Shown here: positions 18,251-27,578 of the stretch, one piece after another | How positions within the stretch are numbered: position 1 is the stretch's first letter | Layout of the letters: each line of letters starts with the position of its first letter | NCBI GenBank assembly: GCA_963734635.1 | Contig: CAVTIA010000011.1 | Coordinates: 310,001 to 374,000, forward strand | DNA length: 64,000 bases | Reading direction: 5' to 3' | DNA from: DATCJA01 sp963734635 | GTDB taxonomy: Bacteria; Acidobacteriota; Vicinamibacteria; Vicinamibacterales; UBA2999 | Notes under the pieces: model-generated | The model's input: only the letters and a program-made list of their open reading frames with translations | Told to the model about the DNA's origin: nothing | Database searches by the model: none | Made by a program: the position numbers and the translations under genes

Positions 18251-19285
18251 TCAGCGCCAGTACGTTTGACCATTGCGCGCTTCACCCGAGCGAGATGTGC
18301 TTCCCGAGACCTCGCGCACCGGATAGCCGAAGCGGGCAAGGTCCCGACCCAGATACTTTGACAGCGCACTGTTTCCCTCTTTGATTGCGGTACGCTGCGC
18401 ATCAGTAAAGCACCGCGCGACGACGTCGTGCGCAATGTCGGCCTTTTGCTGCTTGCTTGCCAGCTGAGTGTGCACCTTGCGAAACAGTCGCTTCATTTGC
18501 AGCATTTCTTCTTCAGAAAGCTCGGCCTTCTCGCTTTCGTATAGCGCACGCCCGAGCAGGAACCCGAGCTGGTCAATTCGCTGCTTCTCCGGCTTCGCGC
18601 GAGTGAACGCCTCGGCCAGTGCGTCATGATCGACCGCTAGAAAGTCGGCGAGCCGTCCGAGGGCGTCCGGATCGCCTCCTCTGATGAGCCCCTCCATGGG
18701 CTCTACGAGCACATTGCCATCACCGGCACGCGCGACCAACTGCTGTATCACCGGCCAATAGTCGCAACAGTGGAACAAATTCCATGTGCTGCGCTTCTGA
18801 AGACGTTTCGTGGCCCACACCTCGAACGACGGCGCGCCGCCCTGGAGGAAGTGATAGAACCTGTACAAGTACCACGACGTAATTAGATCAAACTGCTGAC
18901 GAATGGTGAGCAGAACCTTGACGGCGCCGAATATGGACTCGAGCCGACCGTAGATCTCGATCGGATGAATCGCCTTCGGGCGAAAGAAACCCTCGTAGGA
19001 AAGCAGCGGAACGGAAGGTCCAGGATTCTGCGCGCCTGCCTTCTCCGCTTCTCGCATCAACAGTGCCCTCACGCTCGTGAGGTGCGACCGGAATTCCGCG
19101 TCGGAGACCGTTGCAATCATCCTCAGTACGGGATCGACGTCCGGCCTTTCGGTCTTATACGACGATGTCTTCCCGAAATCCGCTATCTGGTCACATGTTC
19201 TGAATACATGGTCCTGTAAGAACGTCGTCCCGGTCTTCGGAAGTCCCATGTGAACAACGATCGCGCTTCTAGTCGTGTGGGGCAT
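18251..19285 (-). CDS. Sulfotransferase family protein
   Basis: 344 residues. GLPKTGTTFLQ at about 14-24 is the PAPS-binding loop. KVLLTIRQQFDLITSWYLYRFY near 120-140 fits the 3'-phosphate-binding segment (the R and S positions are kept). The C-terminal half is helical with FLAVDHDALAEAF and a KYLGRDLARFGYP ending typical of bacterial carbohydrate sulfotransferases of about 300-350 residues. GAGGA lies 11-15 nt before the ATG as a Shine-Dalgarno sequence. It is followed on the same strand side by the HTTM-like gene (19325-21214), which ends 40 nt upstream, so the two may be cotranscribed. Confidence 0.85.
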   Translation of the reverse strand: MPHTTRSAIVVHMGLPKTGTTFLQDHVFRTCDQIADFGKTSSYKTERPDVDPVLRMIATVSDAEFRSHLTSVRALLMREAEKAGAQNPGPSVPLLSYEGFFRPKAIHPIEIYGRLESIFGAVKVLLTIRQQFDLITSWYLYRFYHFLQGGAPSFEVWATKRLQKRSTWNLFHCCDYWPVIQQLVARAGDGNVLVEPMEGLIRGGDPDALGRLADFLAVDHDALAEAFTRAKPEKQRIDQLGFLLGRALYESEKAELSEEEMLQMKRLFRKVHTQLASKQQKADIAHDVVARCFTDAQRTAIKEGNSALSKYLGRDLARFGYPVREVSGSTSRSGEARNGQTYWR

Positions 19286-19324
19286 CGGAGCTTATTCCTC
19301 AGTGCCTTTGTCCGCCCACAAGCT

Positions 19325-21214
19325 TCATTGACGCGAGATCGAAAGTGCCGATGACGACGGGAGGATCCAGGCTGGATTGAATTGTCCGTTCGCCCAGTCG
19401 AAGGTCACGGGTTGCCTTGTGAGTGTGATCCGCTTGAGCGAAGCGCGGGCGACAGGCGCGAGCTGAGCGAGAGCCTGAATGCTGTCCATGTAATGAGCTG
19501 GAACAGATTCGCCATGCGCGAGTCGTCCAATCGCCTCCATCGCCAGCTCCCCCTCGATCTCGACTGCACCTGGTGATCCGTATCCAACCCACAACCGATC
19601 GAGCGGATCAAGGGGAGTGATTCGCTCGAACTCAGCGATCGAGGCGTACGTGCTGGAATACGACTCGAAGCGGCCGAAGCCAGCCGGGATCCGAAACATC
19701 GCGTGCAGGCACACCACCACGGTCAGGAACACATGAATCGGCTGAATGTTCCGGGGCGTTCCTGCTTGGACAGGGGCGCGGAGCGATCCTCCGGTACGCG
19801 ACGACACTGCATCGAAGATCGAAGTCCATGGCAGGGCAAAGCTCAGGAATACCAGCCACCACGTCCACCAGAGCAGACCGTGGAAGAGATAGAACCCAAC
19901 CAGCAGCCAGAGCCCTGTTGCCATGAACGCATATCGCCAAAAGCCAGACTTGAGAAAAACGGAAACAACGAACAGGGCTTCGAACGCGACACCGCAGAAA
20001 GACAGAAATACCGCGGCCCAATGATGACTCGCAACCCACTGGCCCCAATCAACTGCCGCCTGTCGTGCGTCGAAGACCCAGTGGTACTTCACAGCACCAC
20101 CCAGGATCCACGTCAGGCCTGAATTGTCGAATTTTGCGAAAGCAGCGGACGCCCATACGGTGCCGAGAATCAGGCCCGGTATCCAGACCGCGTATCCGTA
20201 CAACTTACCGCGCAGCACCTCGTCCGCTGCTCCACCATGCCGGCGTCGAATCACTCCGTCGGCACTCGGCATGACGTCCCAGGGGACCGGCACCAGGCAG
20301 AGGATCATGAAGAGGGTCACGACCCACGTGTGTGCGTTGGAATGTTGTGATTCGATCCACACCAGGACCCACACGGTCATGCCGGCTGCAAGGAGCAGAT
20401 ATGAGATGCGGGCCCAGAGGCCGATCGCAAACACGACGAGAAGTGCAAACAGCGCGTACTCGAGACTCACCATCAGATCAGGGCGGCTGGACAGCCAACC
20501 GAGCCATTCCCAACCCAATTGACCGTCGTCTGGAACGCGTCCTGGCTGCAATTCGAGGCGTCCGTCGGCCAGCGCGAGAAACAGAAACACCGCATAAGAG
20601 AATCTGAAGAATCCGAGAACGTCAGACCGCAGTTCGGGAATGCCCCGCGTCAACGCGGGCGCGACGACTCGGTACACGGCCGCCAATGGCGTCGCAACCC
20701 AGGTCTCGGCTCGCCACAATCGGAATCCGACGCGGCACAATCGCAACCCGGCGTGCCGCCATCGCTCTCGCCCAATCCAGGCGGCGACGACGCCCGCGGC
20801 GACGCCAATCGCGGCCCAGAGCAGCCAAAGACGATCCGCGAGCGGTCCTGGCCGAGCCTCACCGTCCAATCTGAACTGCTGTCGATCGATGTACTGCGTA
20901 TCCTCCACGGCTGGATCCAACACCAGACGCTGGATAGCGGCGACGCTGGTGTCATCCAGCACATACGACCATGTGCGTCCGGAATCGTGCCGGGGATCCG
21001 TCAGCTGGTGTTTGGACTCCAACGCTGCGCGTGCTGACGGGACTACCGATTCGCTCCAACGGACGTGAACTCGTAAGGGCTGGTCGGGTGCCCGGAAGAC
21101 CTCATGACGCGCCCACAACAAGAGGAAGGAGAGAAGGAACGCGATGGCGAACGTGCTGAGAGGTTTCTTTTCCGGTGAGAAGAGAGCGCGCGCGTATACC
21201 TGGAGGAACGTCAT
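19325..21214 (-). CDS. HTTM-like membrane protein with V-R-W/D-T-I-D-R domain
   Basis: 629 residues. A first membrane helix (about 20-35) is followed by the shared extracytoplasmic domain at about 47-118 (LRVHVRWSE to EDTQYIDR), another helix near 130-150, and then a large multi-helix region from about residue 200. That region has FFRFSYAVFLFLAL, SLEYALFALLVV, SQHSNAHTWVV and WASAAFAKFDNSGLTWI. It resembles the HTTM (vitamin-K-carboxylase-like) transmembrane domain. A soluble C-terminal part ends in Thr/Arg-rich strands. Fusion of the shared domain to an HTTM-like core has no parallel I can name. Function unknown; sulfotransferase neighbour. Confidence 0.65.
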   Translation of the reverse strand: MTFLQVYARALFSPEKKPLSTFAIAFLLSFLLLWARHEVFRAPDQPLRVHVRWSESVVPSARAALESKHQLTDPRHDSGRTWSYVLDDTSVAAIQRLVLDPAVEDTQYIDRQQFRLDGEARPGPLADRLWLLWAAIGVAAGVVAAWIGRERWRHAGLRLCRVGFRLWRAETWVATPLAAVYRVVAPALTRGIPELRSDVLGFFRFSYAVFLFLALADGRLELQPGRVPDDGQLGWEWLGWLSSRPDLMVSLEYALFALLVVFAIGLWARISYLLLAAGMTVWVLVWIESQHSNAHTWVVTLFMILCLVPVPWDVMPSADGVIRRRHGGAADEVLRGKLYGYAVWIPGLILGTVWASAAFAKFDNSGLTWILGGAVKYHWVFDARQAAVDWGQWVASHHWAAVFLSFCGVAFEALFVVSVFLKSGFWRYAFMATGLWLLVGFYLFHGLLWWTWWLVFLSFALPWTSIFDAVSSRTGGSLRAPVQAGTPRNIQPIHVFLTVVVCLHAMFRIPAGFGRFESYSSTYASIAEFERITPLDPLDRLWVGYGSPGAVEIEGELAMEAIGRLAHGESVPAHYMDSIQALAQLAPVARASLKRITLTRQPVTFDWANGQFNPAWILPSSSALSISRQ

Positions 21215-21255
21215 CGTGACCGGGTGTCGTCAAGATTGTATAGTCGTACGCTGAC
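21215..21255. promoter_or_regulatory. Divergent promoter region, overlapping -10 hexamers
   Basis: The 41-base gap between the divergent HTTM-like gene and the FkbM gene contains TATAGT (plus, 21239-21244, 11 nt before GTG 21256) and TACAAT (minus, 21240-21235). The plus hexamer has a GTGACC -35-like element at 21216-21221 with a 17-base spacer. Overlapping -10 elements imply mutually exclusive polymerase binding. Confidence 0.4.
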
Positions 21256-22371
21256 GTGCTTGGGCTGATCCGCAATTCCATTTCGCGACTCTGGGATGTC
21301 TTTCGGCGCGGACCTGATCTGCGTCGTCTCACGCGGCGTGTGCAGAAGCTCGAGGCGAGCTCGAAAGAGTCACGTTCGAAGTGGGAAGTGGAACATGCTG
21401 CGCTCAAGCGCGCGAGCGCATCGCATCGTCGCCGAGTCCTGAACCCTGACATCCTTCGCAGCGTTCTTCGTTCCCGAGTGGAGACCATTCCGGCACGCGC
21501 AACCTACGCCAACGCTCGGGCGGCAGCTTCGCGATTGGAAAACACGTCATCCGCCTATCGCGAAGCGCTCGCGCACGTTCATGGCGACGCTGACGGGTTG
21601 GTGCGAACCGACATGGAAGGGCTTACATGGTGGGTGCCGATTCACCCCTCGATCTCCGACGAGGCGCGCAAGCGTTTCGTGGCGAAGCAGCGGCTTCCGT
21701 TCCGCAACATCACACAGACGCGCGAGTTCGCGCTTGGCCCGGTGATGCTCGACATCGGCGCCAATACGGGACGGATGTCGATTCCGCGCGTGATTCTCGG
21801 CGATTTCGTGCAGGCGTTTTGTGCTGAGCCTGATCCCCTCAATTACTCAGCTCTGGTACGTAACGTCATCGACAACAAGCTCGAGGGTCTGGTGCTCCCC
21901 GACCAGGTCGCGATTAGTGCAGCGACCGGTACGGCGCGCCTGCGTCATGCCAAGTACTCCGGGGGCCATCGACTCGTCGCCGACATGGACGCGACGGATA
22001 CCATCGAGGTCCCCTGCTGGCGTCTGGATGACTGGTGTGAGCACCTGTCGATCGATCCACACCTGGTCGTTTACGTGAAGGTCGATACGCAAGGTTGGGA
22101 ACGGGAAGTGCTTCGAGGCGCGGCGAAGCTTCTCACGTTCAGGCACATAACCTGGCAGCTCGAAATCAGCCCGTCGATGCTGGGTGCGGCTGGCACGTCA
22201 GCGGACCACCTGTACGACATGTGCACGGAATACTTCAGCCACTTCATCGATCTCAGCAAGAAGGCCACGGGACCTAGAGCGCGGCCGACGAAGGATCTCG
22301 ACGCCGCTCTTGCGTACGTCCAGGACGGCGCTGAGGCGCAGACGGACGTCATTCTGTTCAACATCGCTTGA
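21256..22371 (+). CDS. FkbM family methyltransferase
   Basis: 371 residues from GTG. Residues ~20-65 form a charged, coiled-coil-like N-terminus (RRVQKLEASSKESRSKWEVE). The catalytic part has MLDIGANTGRMSIPR (motif I), FCAEPDPLNYSALVRNV, CWRLDDWC and VKVDTQGWEREVLRGA, the characteristic FkbM sequence around the D-x-x-G-x-E motif. FkbM enzymes O-methylate sugars and polyketides. The coiled-coil extension is not usual for the family and matches the theme seen in other enzymes of this locus. Confidence 0.85.
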   Translation: MLGLIRNSISRLWDVFRRGPDLRRLTRRVQKLEASSKESRSKWEVEHAALKRASASHRRRVLNPDILRSVLRSRVETIPARATYANARAAASRLENTSSAYREALAHVHGDADGLVRTDMEGLTWWVPIHPSISDEARKRFVAKQRLPFRNITQTREFALGPVMLDIGANTGRMSIPRVILGDFVQAFCAEPDPLNYSALVRNVIDNKLEGLVLPDQVAISAATGTARLRHAKYSGGHRLVADMDATDTIEVPCWRLDDWCEHLSIDPHLVVYVKVDTQGWEREVLRGAAKLLTFRHITWQLEISPSMLGAAGTSADHLYDMCTEYFSHFIDLSKKATGPRARPTKDLDAALAYVQDGAEAQTDVILFNIA

Positions 22372-22395
22372 ACTCGCCTGGACGCAAAGCCTTGG

Positions 22396-22401
22396 TATGC
22401 T
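22396..22401 (+). promoter_or_regulatory. -10 hexamer of holB (leaderless)
   Basis: TATGCT ends five bases before the ATG at 22407. Transcription starting the usual 6-7 nt downstream would begin at or next to the start codon, so no Shine-Dalgarno site would be present; none is seen. Confidence 0.4.
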
Positions 22402-22406
22402 GAGAC

Positions 22407-23423
22407 ATGCCGTTGCGCGATGTTAGCGGTCATCGTCCAGCATTGAAGCTGATCGCCCGGGCGATCGCACGTAACACGCTGCCCTCGCCACTCCTGTTTG
22501 CAGGCCCCGGCGGCATTGGCAAACGGTGCATCGCAATCGCAATCGCGCAAGCGCTCAACTGCGTGAAGACGACACGCTCGGATGATCTCGAAATCGACGC
22601 CTGTGGCGCCTGCCCCTCGTGCCTGCGTATCGCGCGTCAGGTGCACACAGACGTGATAACGATCGAACCCGGCGAGAGCGGCACGATCAAGATCGAGCAG
22701 GTTCGAGAGGCCATCGGGCATACGGCGTTCCGTCCCTTCGAGGGCCGCAAACGCGTCGTCATCGTGGACGAAGCAGATGCCATGGTGGTCGCGGCGCAGA
22801 ATGCGTTGCTCAAAACGCTGGAGGAGCCGCCGCCCGGCTCCGTGTTCATCTTGATATCAGCGATCGCGGATTCGCTGCTGCCAACGGTGCGTTCGCGTTG
22901 TTCGCTGCTGCGGTTCGGGCCGCTCACAGCGGCAGACATCGTCGCCGTCCTGATGCGTCGTCACGGGTATTCCGCCGCCGACGCGCATACCGCAGCGCTG
23001 GAGGCTGATGGAAGCCTCGCACGCGCGTTGGAGAGTCGATCGGTCGACCTGGTCGAAGTGCGGGCCACAGCGCGCCGATTGCTCGAGCGCGCGGCTCACA
23101 CCGCAGAACCGGCCCGGCGGCTCGAAGCGGCCGAGATCGTGAAGATGAAGAGCGGAACCACGGTCGCCGAGGAGAGAAATGCGCTCGCCACGTGCCTGCG
23201 AACGCTGCTGTCGCTGTTACGGGATATAGGCGTCATCACCAGCCATGCCGATGCGCGCCTGCTGGCCAACGCGGACCTCGAGGTCGAACTTCGGCAGCTG
23301 GCCGATGGGTTCGACGCCAGACGAAGCCGACAGGCATTTGCCGCGGTCGATGCGGCCCTGACCGCGCTCGAACGCAACGCCAGTCCCAAACTCGTCGCGG
23401 ATTGGGTCGTTCTACAGCTTTAG
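22407..23423 (+). CDS. holB: DNA polymerase III subunit delta'
   Basis: 338 residues; clamp-loader subunit that helps load the sliding clamp. AAA+ features: GPGGIGKR at 33-40 (a degenerate Walker A, Arg replacing Ser/Thr, as expected for a delta' that does not hydrolyse ATP), zinc-binding cysteines C52, C66, C69, C72, VVIVDEADAM (Walker B), KTLEEPPPGSVFI (sensor-1 region) and the SRC motif in TVRSRCSLLRF. The C-terminal helical collar domain is present. It is a housekeeping gene lying between glycan genes and converges with the oxygenase at 23447. Confidence 0.93.
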   Translation: MPLRDVSGHRPALKLIARAIARNTLPSPLLFAGPGGIGKRCIAIAIAQALNCVKTTRSDDLEIDACGACPSCLRIARQVHTDVITIEPGESGTIKIEQVREAIGHTAFRPFEGRKRVVIVDEADAMVVAAQNALLKTLEEPPPGSVFILISAIADSLLPTVRSRCSLLRFGPLTAADIVAVLMRRHGYSAADAHTAALEADGSLARALESRSVDLVEVRATARRLLERAAHTAEPARRLEAAEIVKMKSGTTVAEERNALATCLRTLLSLLRDIGVITSHADARLLANADLEVELRQLADGFDARRSRQAFAAVDAALTALERNASPKLVADWVVLQL

Positions 23424-23446
23424 CCGTCTTGAAAGGCGGAGCCTCG

Positions 23447-24421
23447 CTAGTAGTCTGCGGCTTTGCCCGCCCAAAACGGCCGCCGCTCCTCCGTCAACGT
23501 GGACTTCAGCATGCCCATCGATTCCACCGTTGGCGCGATACGAAACTGGAAAATGTAACGTTCGAGCGTTTCCGGTTGTGCGTCATCTGGAATGTGTGCC
23601 CCGTGCGCGCCCAAGGAGTTCAGGAACACGAAGATCCGGTTCCGCCTGAAAGTGACGTCGCCGACGTACCGGCAGCGCTCGGGATCAATCCAGTGCGGTG
23701 CGGCACCTCGCGCTTCTTCGTCGCCATCGACGGTATAGATCTGGGTGCCCCAACTCTCGCTGTCTTCAGCGCGCGCGAGATACAAGATGCACGTGAGAAA
23801 ACCCCACTTTGGATCTCGATGGGGCGGAATCCGATACCCGCGTCGGCGGAGAAGAATTCGACCGTCGGAGCTCTGGAATGCAACCGATTCCGGCGGCACC
23901 TCGGGCCAATTCACCCTGATCCAGTCATCGACAGGTTTTCGAAACTTCGTCACTATGGCCGGGGCGAGCCACTCCGGTATGACCACCGACGTGAGATAGC
24001 GCCACACACGTCGGGAGTACGCCGGCGCCAGACGAAACGGCACCTGGAGCTGCTGCTTGTTCGTGGGGCGATCGGCAAACAACTGGAGCGGAGGAAGTCC
24101 TCTCAACAGGCAGGCATACAGATCGTCCGGAAAAACAGCATCGATGACCGCATGCGGGAACGGGCTCGTATTCAGCTCCGCCTCTCGGACGGCGCGCTCG
24201 ATATGCGATGACGTAGTCGGCTTGGCCAAGGTATCTTCCAGCTTGCCCTGATACCTGTCGAGCTCCGCATCCCGTTCCATGACGGCACGGACCTGCGATT
24301 CGCGTAGCACCAGTCGTGCAAGCTGTTCGTTCATCGTCTTCAGCTCGCTGACAATGGCCTCACACTGACGTTCGATTGCGGCGATGCGGCTGCTGGTCTC
24401 GTTGCGCTTCAGGAACGGCAT
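23447..24421 (-). CDS. Coiled-coil Fe(II)/2OG-type oxygenase
   Basis: 324 residues from ATG 24421; the frame stays open far upstream, but that part is antisense to pdxA and is not real. Residues ~8-65 are a coiled-coil-like stretch. The oxygenase domain has HFP-like PHAVIDAVFPDDLY, iron ligands H201 and D203 in PPHRDPKWGF, a GAHGAHIP loop with H273/H276, and ERYIFQFR supplying the 2OG arginine. It is very close to 35060-36074 and to 16492-17455. Such enzymes could hydroxylate a glycan, lipid carrier or protein. Its -10-like TAGATT lies 13 nt upstream in a 31-bp divergent gap with pdxA. Confidence 0.85.
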   Translation of the reverse strand: MPFLKRNETSSRIAAIERQCEAIVSELKTMNEQLARLVLRESQVRAVMERDAELDRYQGKLEDTLAKPTTSSHIERAVREAELNTSPFPHAVIDAVFPDDLYACLLRGLPPLQLFADRPTNKQQLQVPFRLAPAYSRRVWRYLTSVVIPEWLAPAIVTKFRKPVDDWIRVNWPEVPPESVAFQSSDGRILLRRRGYRIPPHRDPKWGFLTCILYLARAEDSESWGTQIYTVDGDEEARGAAPHWIDPERCRYVGDVTFRRNRIFVFLNSLGAHGAHIPDDAQPETLERYIFQFRIAPTVESMGMLKSTLTEERRPFWAGKAADY

Positions 24422-24452
24422 GTTGTAATTCTGTAATCTACTATCCCCGCTG
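24422..24452. promoter_or_regulatory. 31-bp divergent intergenic region with facing -10 hexamers
   Basis: TACTAT (plus, 24439-24444) lies 8 nt before the pdxA ATG, and TAGATT (minus, 24440-24435) lies 13 nt before the oxygenase ATG. The gap is too short for two ordinary promoters with leaders, so both transcripts probably begin at or very near their start codons. Confidence 0.4.
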
Positions 24453-25335
24453 ATGACGCGAAAGCCTCGCATCGCGATTACCGTCGGCGATCCCGCCGGG
24501 ATCGGCCCAGAGATCGCTCGAAAAGCCGCCGACGACGCCCGCGTTCGCGACGCGTGTGAGCCTGTATTGTACGGACCGCCGACGACAGCGTCGTTCAAGC
24601 CTGGCGTGCTGTCGGCTGACGCAGGACGAGCCGCGTATGAGGTGATTTGCAACGCCGTCCGCGACGCCCTCGCGGGTTCGGTCGCCGGCATGGCGACGGC
24701 GCCCGTCAACAAGGCGGCGTTTGCGCGTGCCGGACTGCCGTGGAAGGGGCACACGGATCTGCTTGGGAATCTCACGGGCGCCGGGCAGGTTGCAATGATG
24801 TTCTGGTCGGAGCCGCTCAAGGTCGTACTGGCGTCGGTCCACGTCCCGCTCAAAGACGTTTCCTCAGTAATCACGCGAACGCTGATCGATGACGTCATCG
24901 AACTTGCGCATCGCGAATTGCCCAGGTTCGACATCCCGAGCCCGCGACTCGCGATGGCCGGCCTGAATCCGCACGCGGGGGAAGACGGGCTCATGGGAGA
25001 CGAAGAGCAGCGGGTGCTCCGCCCTGCCGTTGAAGCGGCTCGGGCCCGTGGGATCACGATTGAAGGGCCGCTTCCCGCTGACACGGTGTTCGTCCGCGCC
25101 GTCACGCGGCGAGTTCGATGCTGTGATTGCCAACTACCACGACCAGGGCTTGATACCAGTGAAACTGCTTGCATTCGGACGCGCCGTCAACGTCACGCTG
25201 GGACTGCCGATCATCCGGACCTCTGTGGATCACGGGACGGCGTTCGACATTGCGGGCAGGGGAATCGCCGATCCATCAAGCATGATCGAAGCCGTGCTGC
25301 TGGCGGCGCGCCTCGCCGCACTTCGGCCAGATTGA
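24453..25335 (+). CDS. pdxA: 4-hydroxythreonine-4-phosphate dehydrogenase (one frameshift)
   Basis: Pyridoxal-phosphate biosynthesis enzyme. MTRKPRIAITVGDPAGIGPEI, TAPVNKAA, KGHTDLLG (metal-binding His) and NPHAGEDG are in the first frame. The frame changes near 25100, within ACGCGGCGAG, after which GEFDAVIANYHDQGLIPVK (substrate- and metal-binding) and SVDHGTAFDIAGRG follow. One missing base (CGCGGC for CGCGGCGC-type sequence) would restore one ~294-residue protein, slightly shorter than the usual ~330. An enzyme this conserved is unlikely to be decaying, so a sequence error is the better explanation. Confidence 0.85.
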
Positions 25336-25349
25336 AGAGCCGTAGAGCG

Positions 25350-26913
25350 CTACCGGTAGCACCCCAAGTGGGTCTCGGGATCCGTGCGGTTGGAAATGCG
25401 ATTGCGGTCCGCGAGGATGCGGATACTGCTGGTGCCTTCCACCGGCACTTCAGCCACTTCCTGGTACGCGGCGTTCACGAACGCATCGACTTGTCCAAAC
25501 CGGCCGCGAAATCCCTCGTAGTCGCCTGCGTGGATCACGAAGAGCGGTGGCGACGCCTCCAGAGCGCTTCACGGTGCGATCCTGATGCGCCACCGAGGCG
25601 TACCACGAGCCGAACACCATGCCGTCACCCGCAAAGCGGCGGCCGGCGATGACGAGGACCTCGGGAAACTCGCCGGTCACGATCAGGCGTTCCGATGCGC
25701 AACGTGCACCGGTCCAGATAGGACATGAAGGGCATCAGCGCGCGCGATACGCGGCTCGGGGGAGACAAATTGTCGCGGTGACGACTACGCAATAGACCGG
25801 ACACTTCACCCGCGTGCTCACCAGCTCGCGCCAGGCCACGGCCAATGTCCGTCTCATCAAAGAGTCCGGGCAGATCAACGATTCGACTGATAGCCGCCAT
25901 CGAAATCGTCAACACGATGACTGTCGCAAGTTGAAAAACGCGCTGAAGCGCGCGGAAGCTCCATCGGCTGCTCCAGCACAACCCGAGCGCCCATGCGCCG
26001 AGCACGGCGGCCGGAACAACCGCATCGGGCAGCCGCACCTGGAGCGATTGCCGCAGAAAACTCGCATTGACCAGGGCTGCCAGCGTGACCAGTCCGGCCA
26101 CGGCCGCGGCTTCACCGGGCCATCGCTCCCGCCGGGAAGCGACCCGCACGCAAAGAACAACGCCACACAGTACCGTGAGGCTCCAGAACAGGTAGAACAG
26201 CCAGGCCTCTGCATTGGCTACCGTCGAGAGCGGCGATCCCAGGTGCAGCGTGGGCAATGTTGCCAGTGCAGTGGCATCGGCTTCGGCACGGGCGTATTCG
26301 AGGCCGCCCTCAAAGTATTCGATGATCCCTCCGTTCAATGCGATGAACGCGATCCACGGGAGCAGCAGTGCAGCGGTCGCAGCCGTCAGACCGACCGTTC
26401 GCTTGACGAAGGTCCACCAATCCTTCGCGCCACTCAGCATCGCCAGACAGGCGACCGAGGCGACGCCTACGAAGAACCCGTGATCATGGCGAAACAGAAA
26501 CGCCACAGCGATAACTGCCGCCATTACGGCAGATGCGACGGCGCGATGGCTGTACCGCCAGGGCCACTAATCGCGGCGGCGGCGACCGCGTAAATCAACA
26601 CCTTTGGATATGAATACGTGCGCGGATAGATCAGGAACTCGAGAATCGCGACCAGGACAGCGATCACCACTGATTTGGAAAGCCTGTACCCGACTACGAC
26701 GGTGCATGCCGCGCCGAGCGCGAACCCTGCAGCGGCAATCCCCCATTCGACGACGAGCGTGTCACCCGCGAGGCGCCACAGCGCGGCCGACAGCAAGTAC
26801 ATCAGCGGCCAACCGGAGTCGGCGAAATCCCGCACGGGGCGATCGCCCAGCAGCGTCTGCTGCGCGAGGGCGAGGTGCACATAGTGATCGTTCGTGAATC
26901 CCGTGAAGGTCAT
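25350..26913 (-). CDS. Polytopic membrane protein A (GT-C-like; frameshifted)
   Basis: Collinear pieces on the minus strand. FTGFTNDHYVHLALAQQTLLG starts after ATG 26913, and the frame (WEVPGPVVAAAAGLLG) continues upstream to about 27049, matching the paralogue's N-terminus without a clear start codon. The middle is FLFRHDHGFFVGVAS to TISMAAISRIV, and the tail LMPFMSYLDRCT, FGSWYASVAHQDRT and EVPVEGTSSIRILADR. Frame changes lie near 26565, 25690, 25590 and 25530. Features of GT-C/GT39-like proteins: D-H in the first loop, about ten helices and a soluble C-terminal domain. It lacks the extracytoplasmic domain inserted in its paralogue at 27560. Confidence 0.6.
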
Positions 26914-27052
26914 GAAACGCCAGGCGAGCGTTGCACCGAGAAGCCCGGCGGCCGCCGCGACAACCGGCCCTGGAACCTCCCACTTCCGTGCCGTTGACAG
27001 GAGACGGCCTGACCATGCCCGGAATACGCGACCGCTGGCCTCGAACTGCGGA

Positions 27053-27578
27053 TCAATTGCTCGGCGGGTGAGTGAGCCCCACGCGCAGGGCCGGGGACGT
27101 CACAGTTGCACGCACCAACAAGAGCGCGGACAGCAACGCGAGCATGGAGCTGAGGAGCATGGTCACTCTGGGCATCCACGGCGGCGCGTCGAGCAGTCCA
27201 CCGCGCCGCGGCGTGAGTGGCGGCGCATCTGAGATGACAAAGGTCCGGCGGTTGATGCCATCCGTGTCTGCCACCGCGGGCTCGGTCACAATGGCAACAA
27301 GACGTTCCGGTGACGTGTCGGTCGGCACATAGCTCCACTCGTCGTCGTCCCGTCGAGTAGCTTCTGTAAGGCCAAACCGCCGCTCGAGGGCGACGCGTTG
27401 CGTCCACGCTGATCTCGCGCCAGCGAATGTGCACCTGCGGCCGCGGGGCACCGAAGACGAGCGGTACCGATGCGACGACGACTATGGCCGCTGCAGCGAG
27501 TACGACAGCCGACGCCAGATCCCGTCTCCAGGTCGTATATCGCGTCGTCGTTTGCGCGTTTACGTGAAGCACGGCCAT
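27053..27578 (-). CDS. Two-helix protein with stand-alone V-R-W domain (one frameshift)
   Basis: MAVLHVNAQTTTRYTTWRRD leads into a membrane helix (LASAVVLAAAAIVVVASVPLV), then PQVHIRWREISV in one frame. After about 27412 the other frame continues with QRVALERRFGL, EWSYVPTDTSPERLVAIVTEPAV and ADTDGINRRTF, followed by a second helix (RVTMLLSSMLALLSALLLV) and a stop at 27053. The product (about 175 residues) would be helix-domain-helix, like 63372-63863. It overlaps the end of the upstream membrane gene by 19 bases and abuts the next, so it belongs to the same operon. Function unknown. Confidence 0.65.

Noticed and set aside
24422..25174. Upstream extension of the oxygenase frame at 23447
   Set aside because: It would run antisense through pdxA; the homologous N-terminus begins at ATG 24421.
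25349..25360. Perfect 12-bp palindrome GCTACCGGTAGC between convergent genes, as a terminator
   Set aside because: It has no loop or T-run and overlaps the coding end of protein A.
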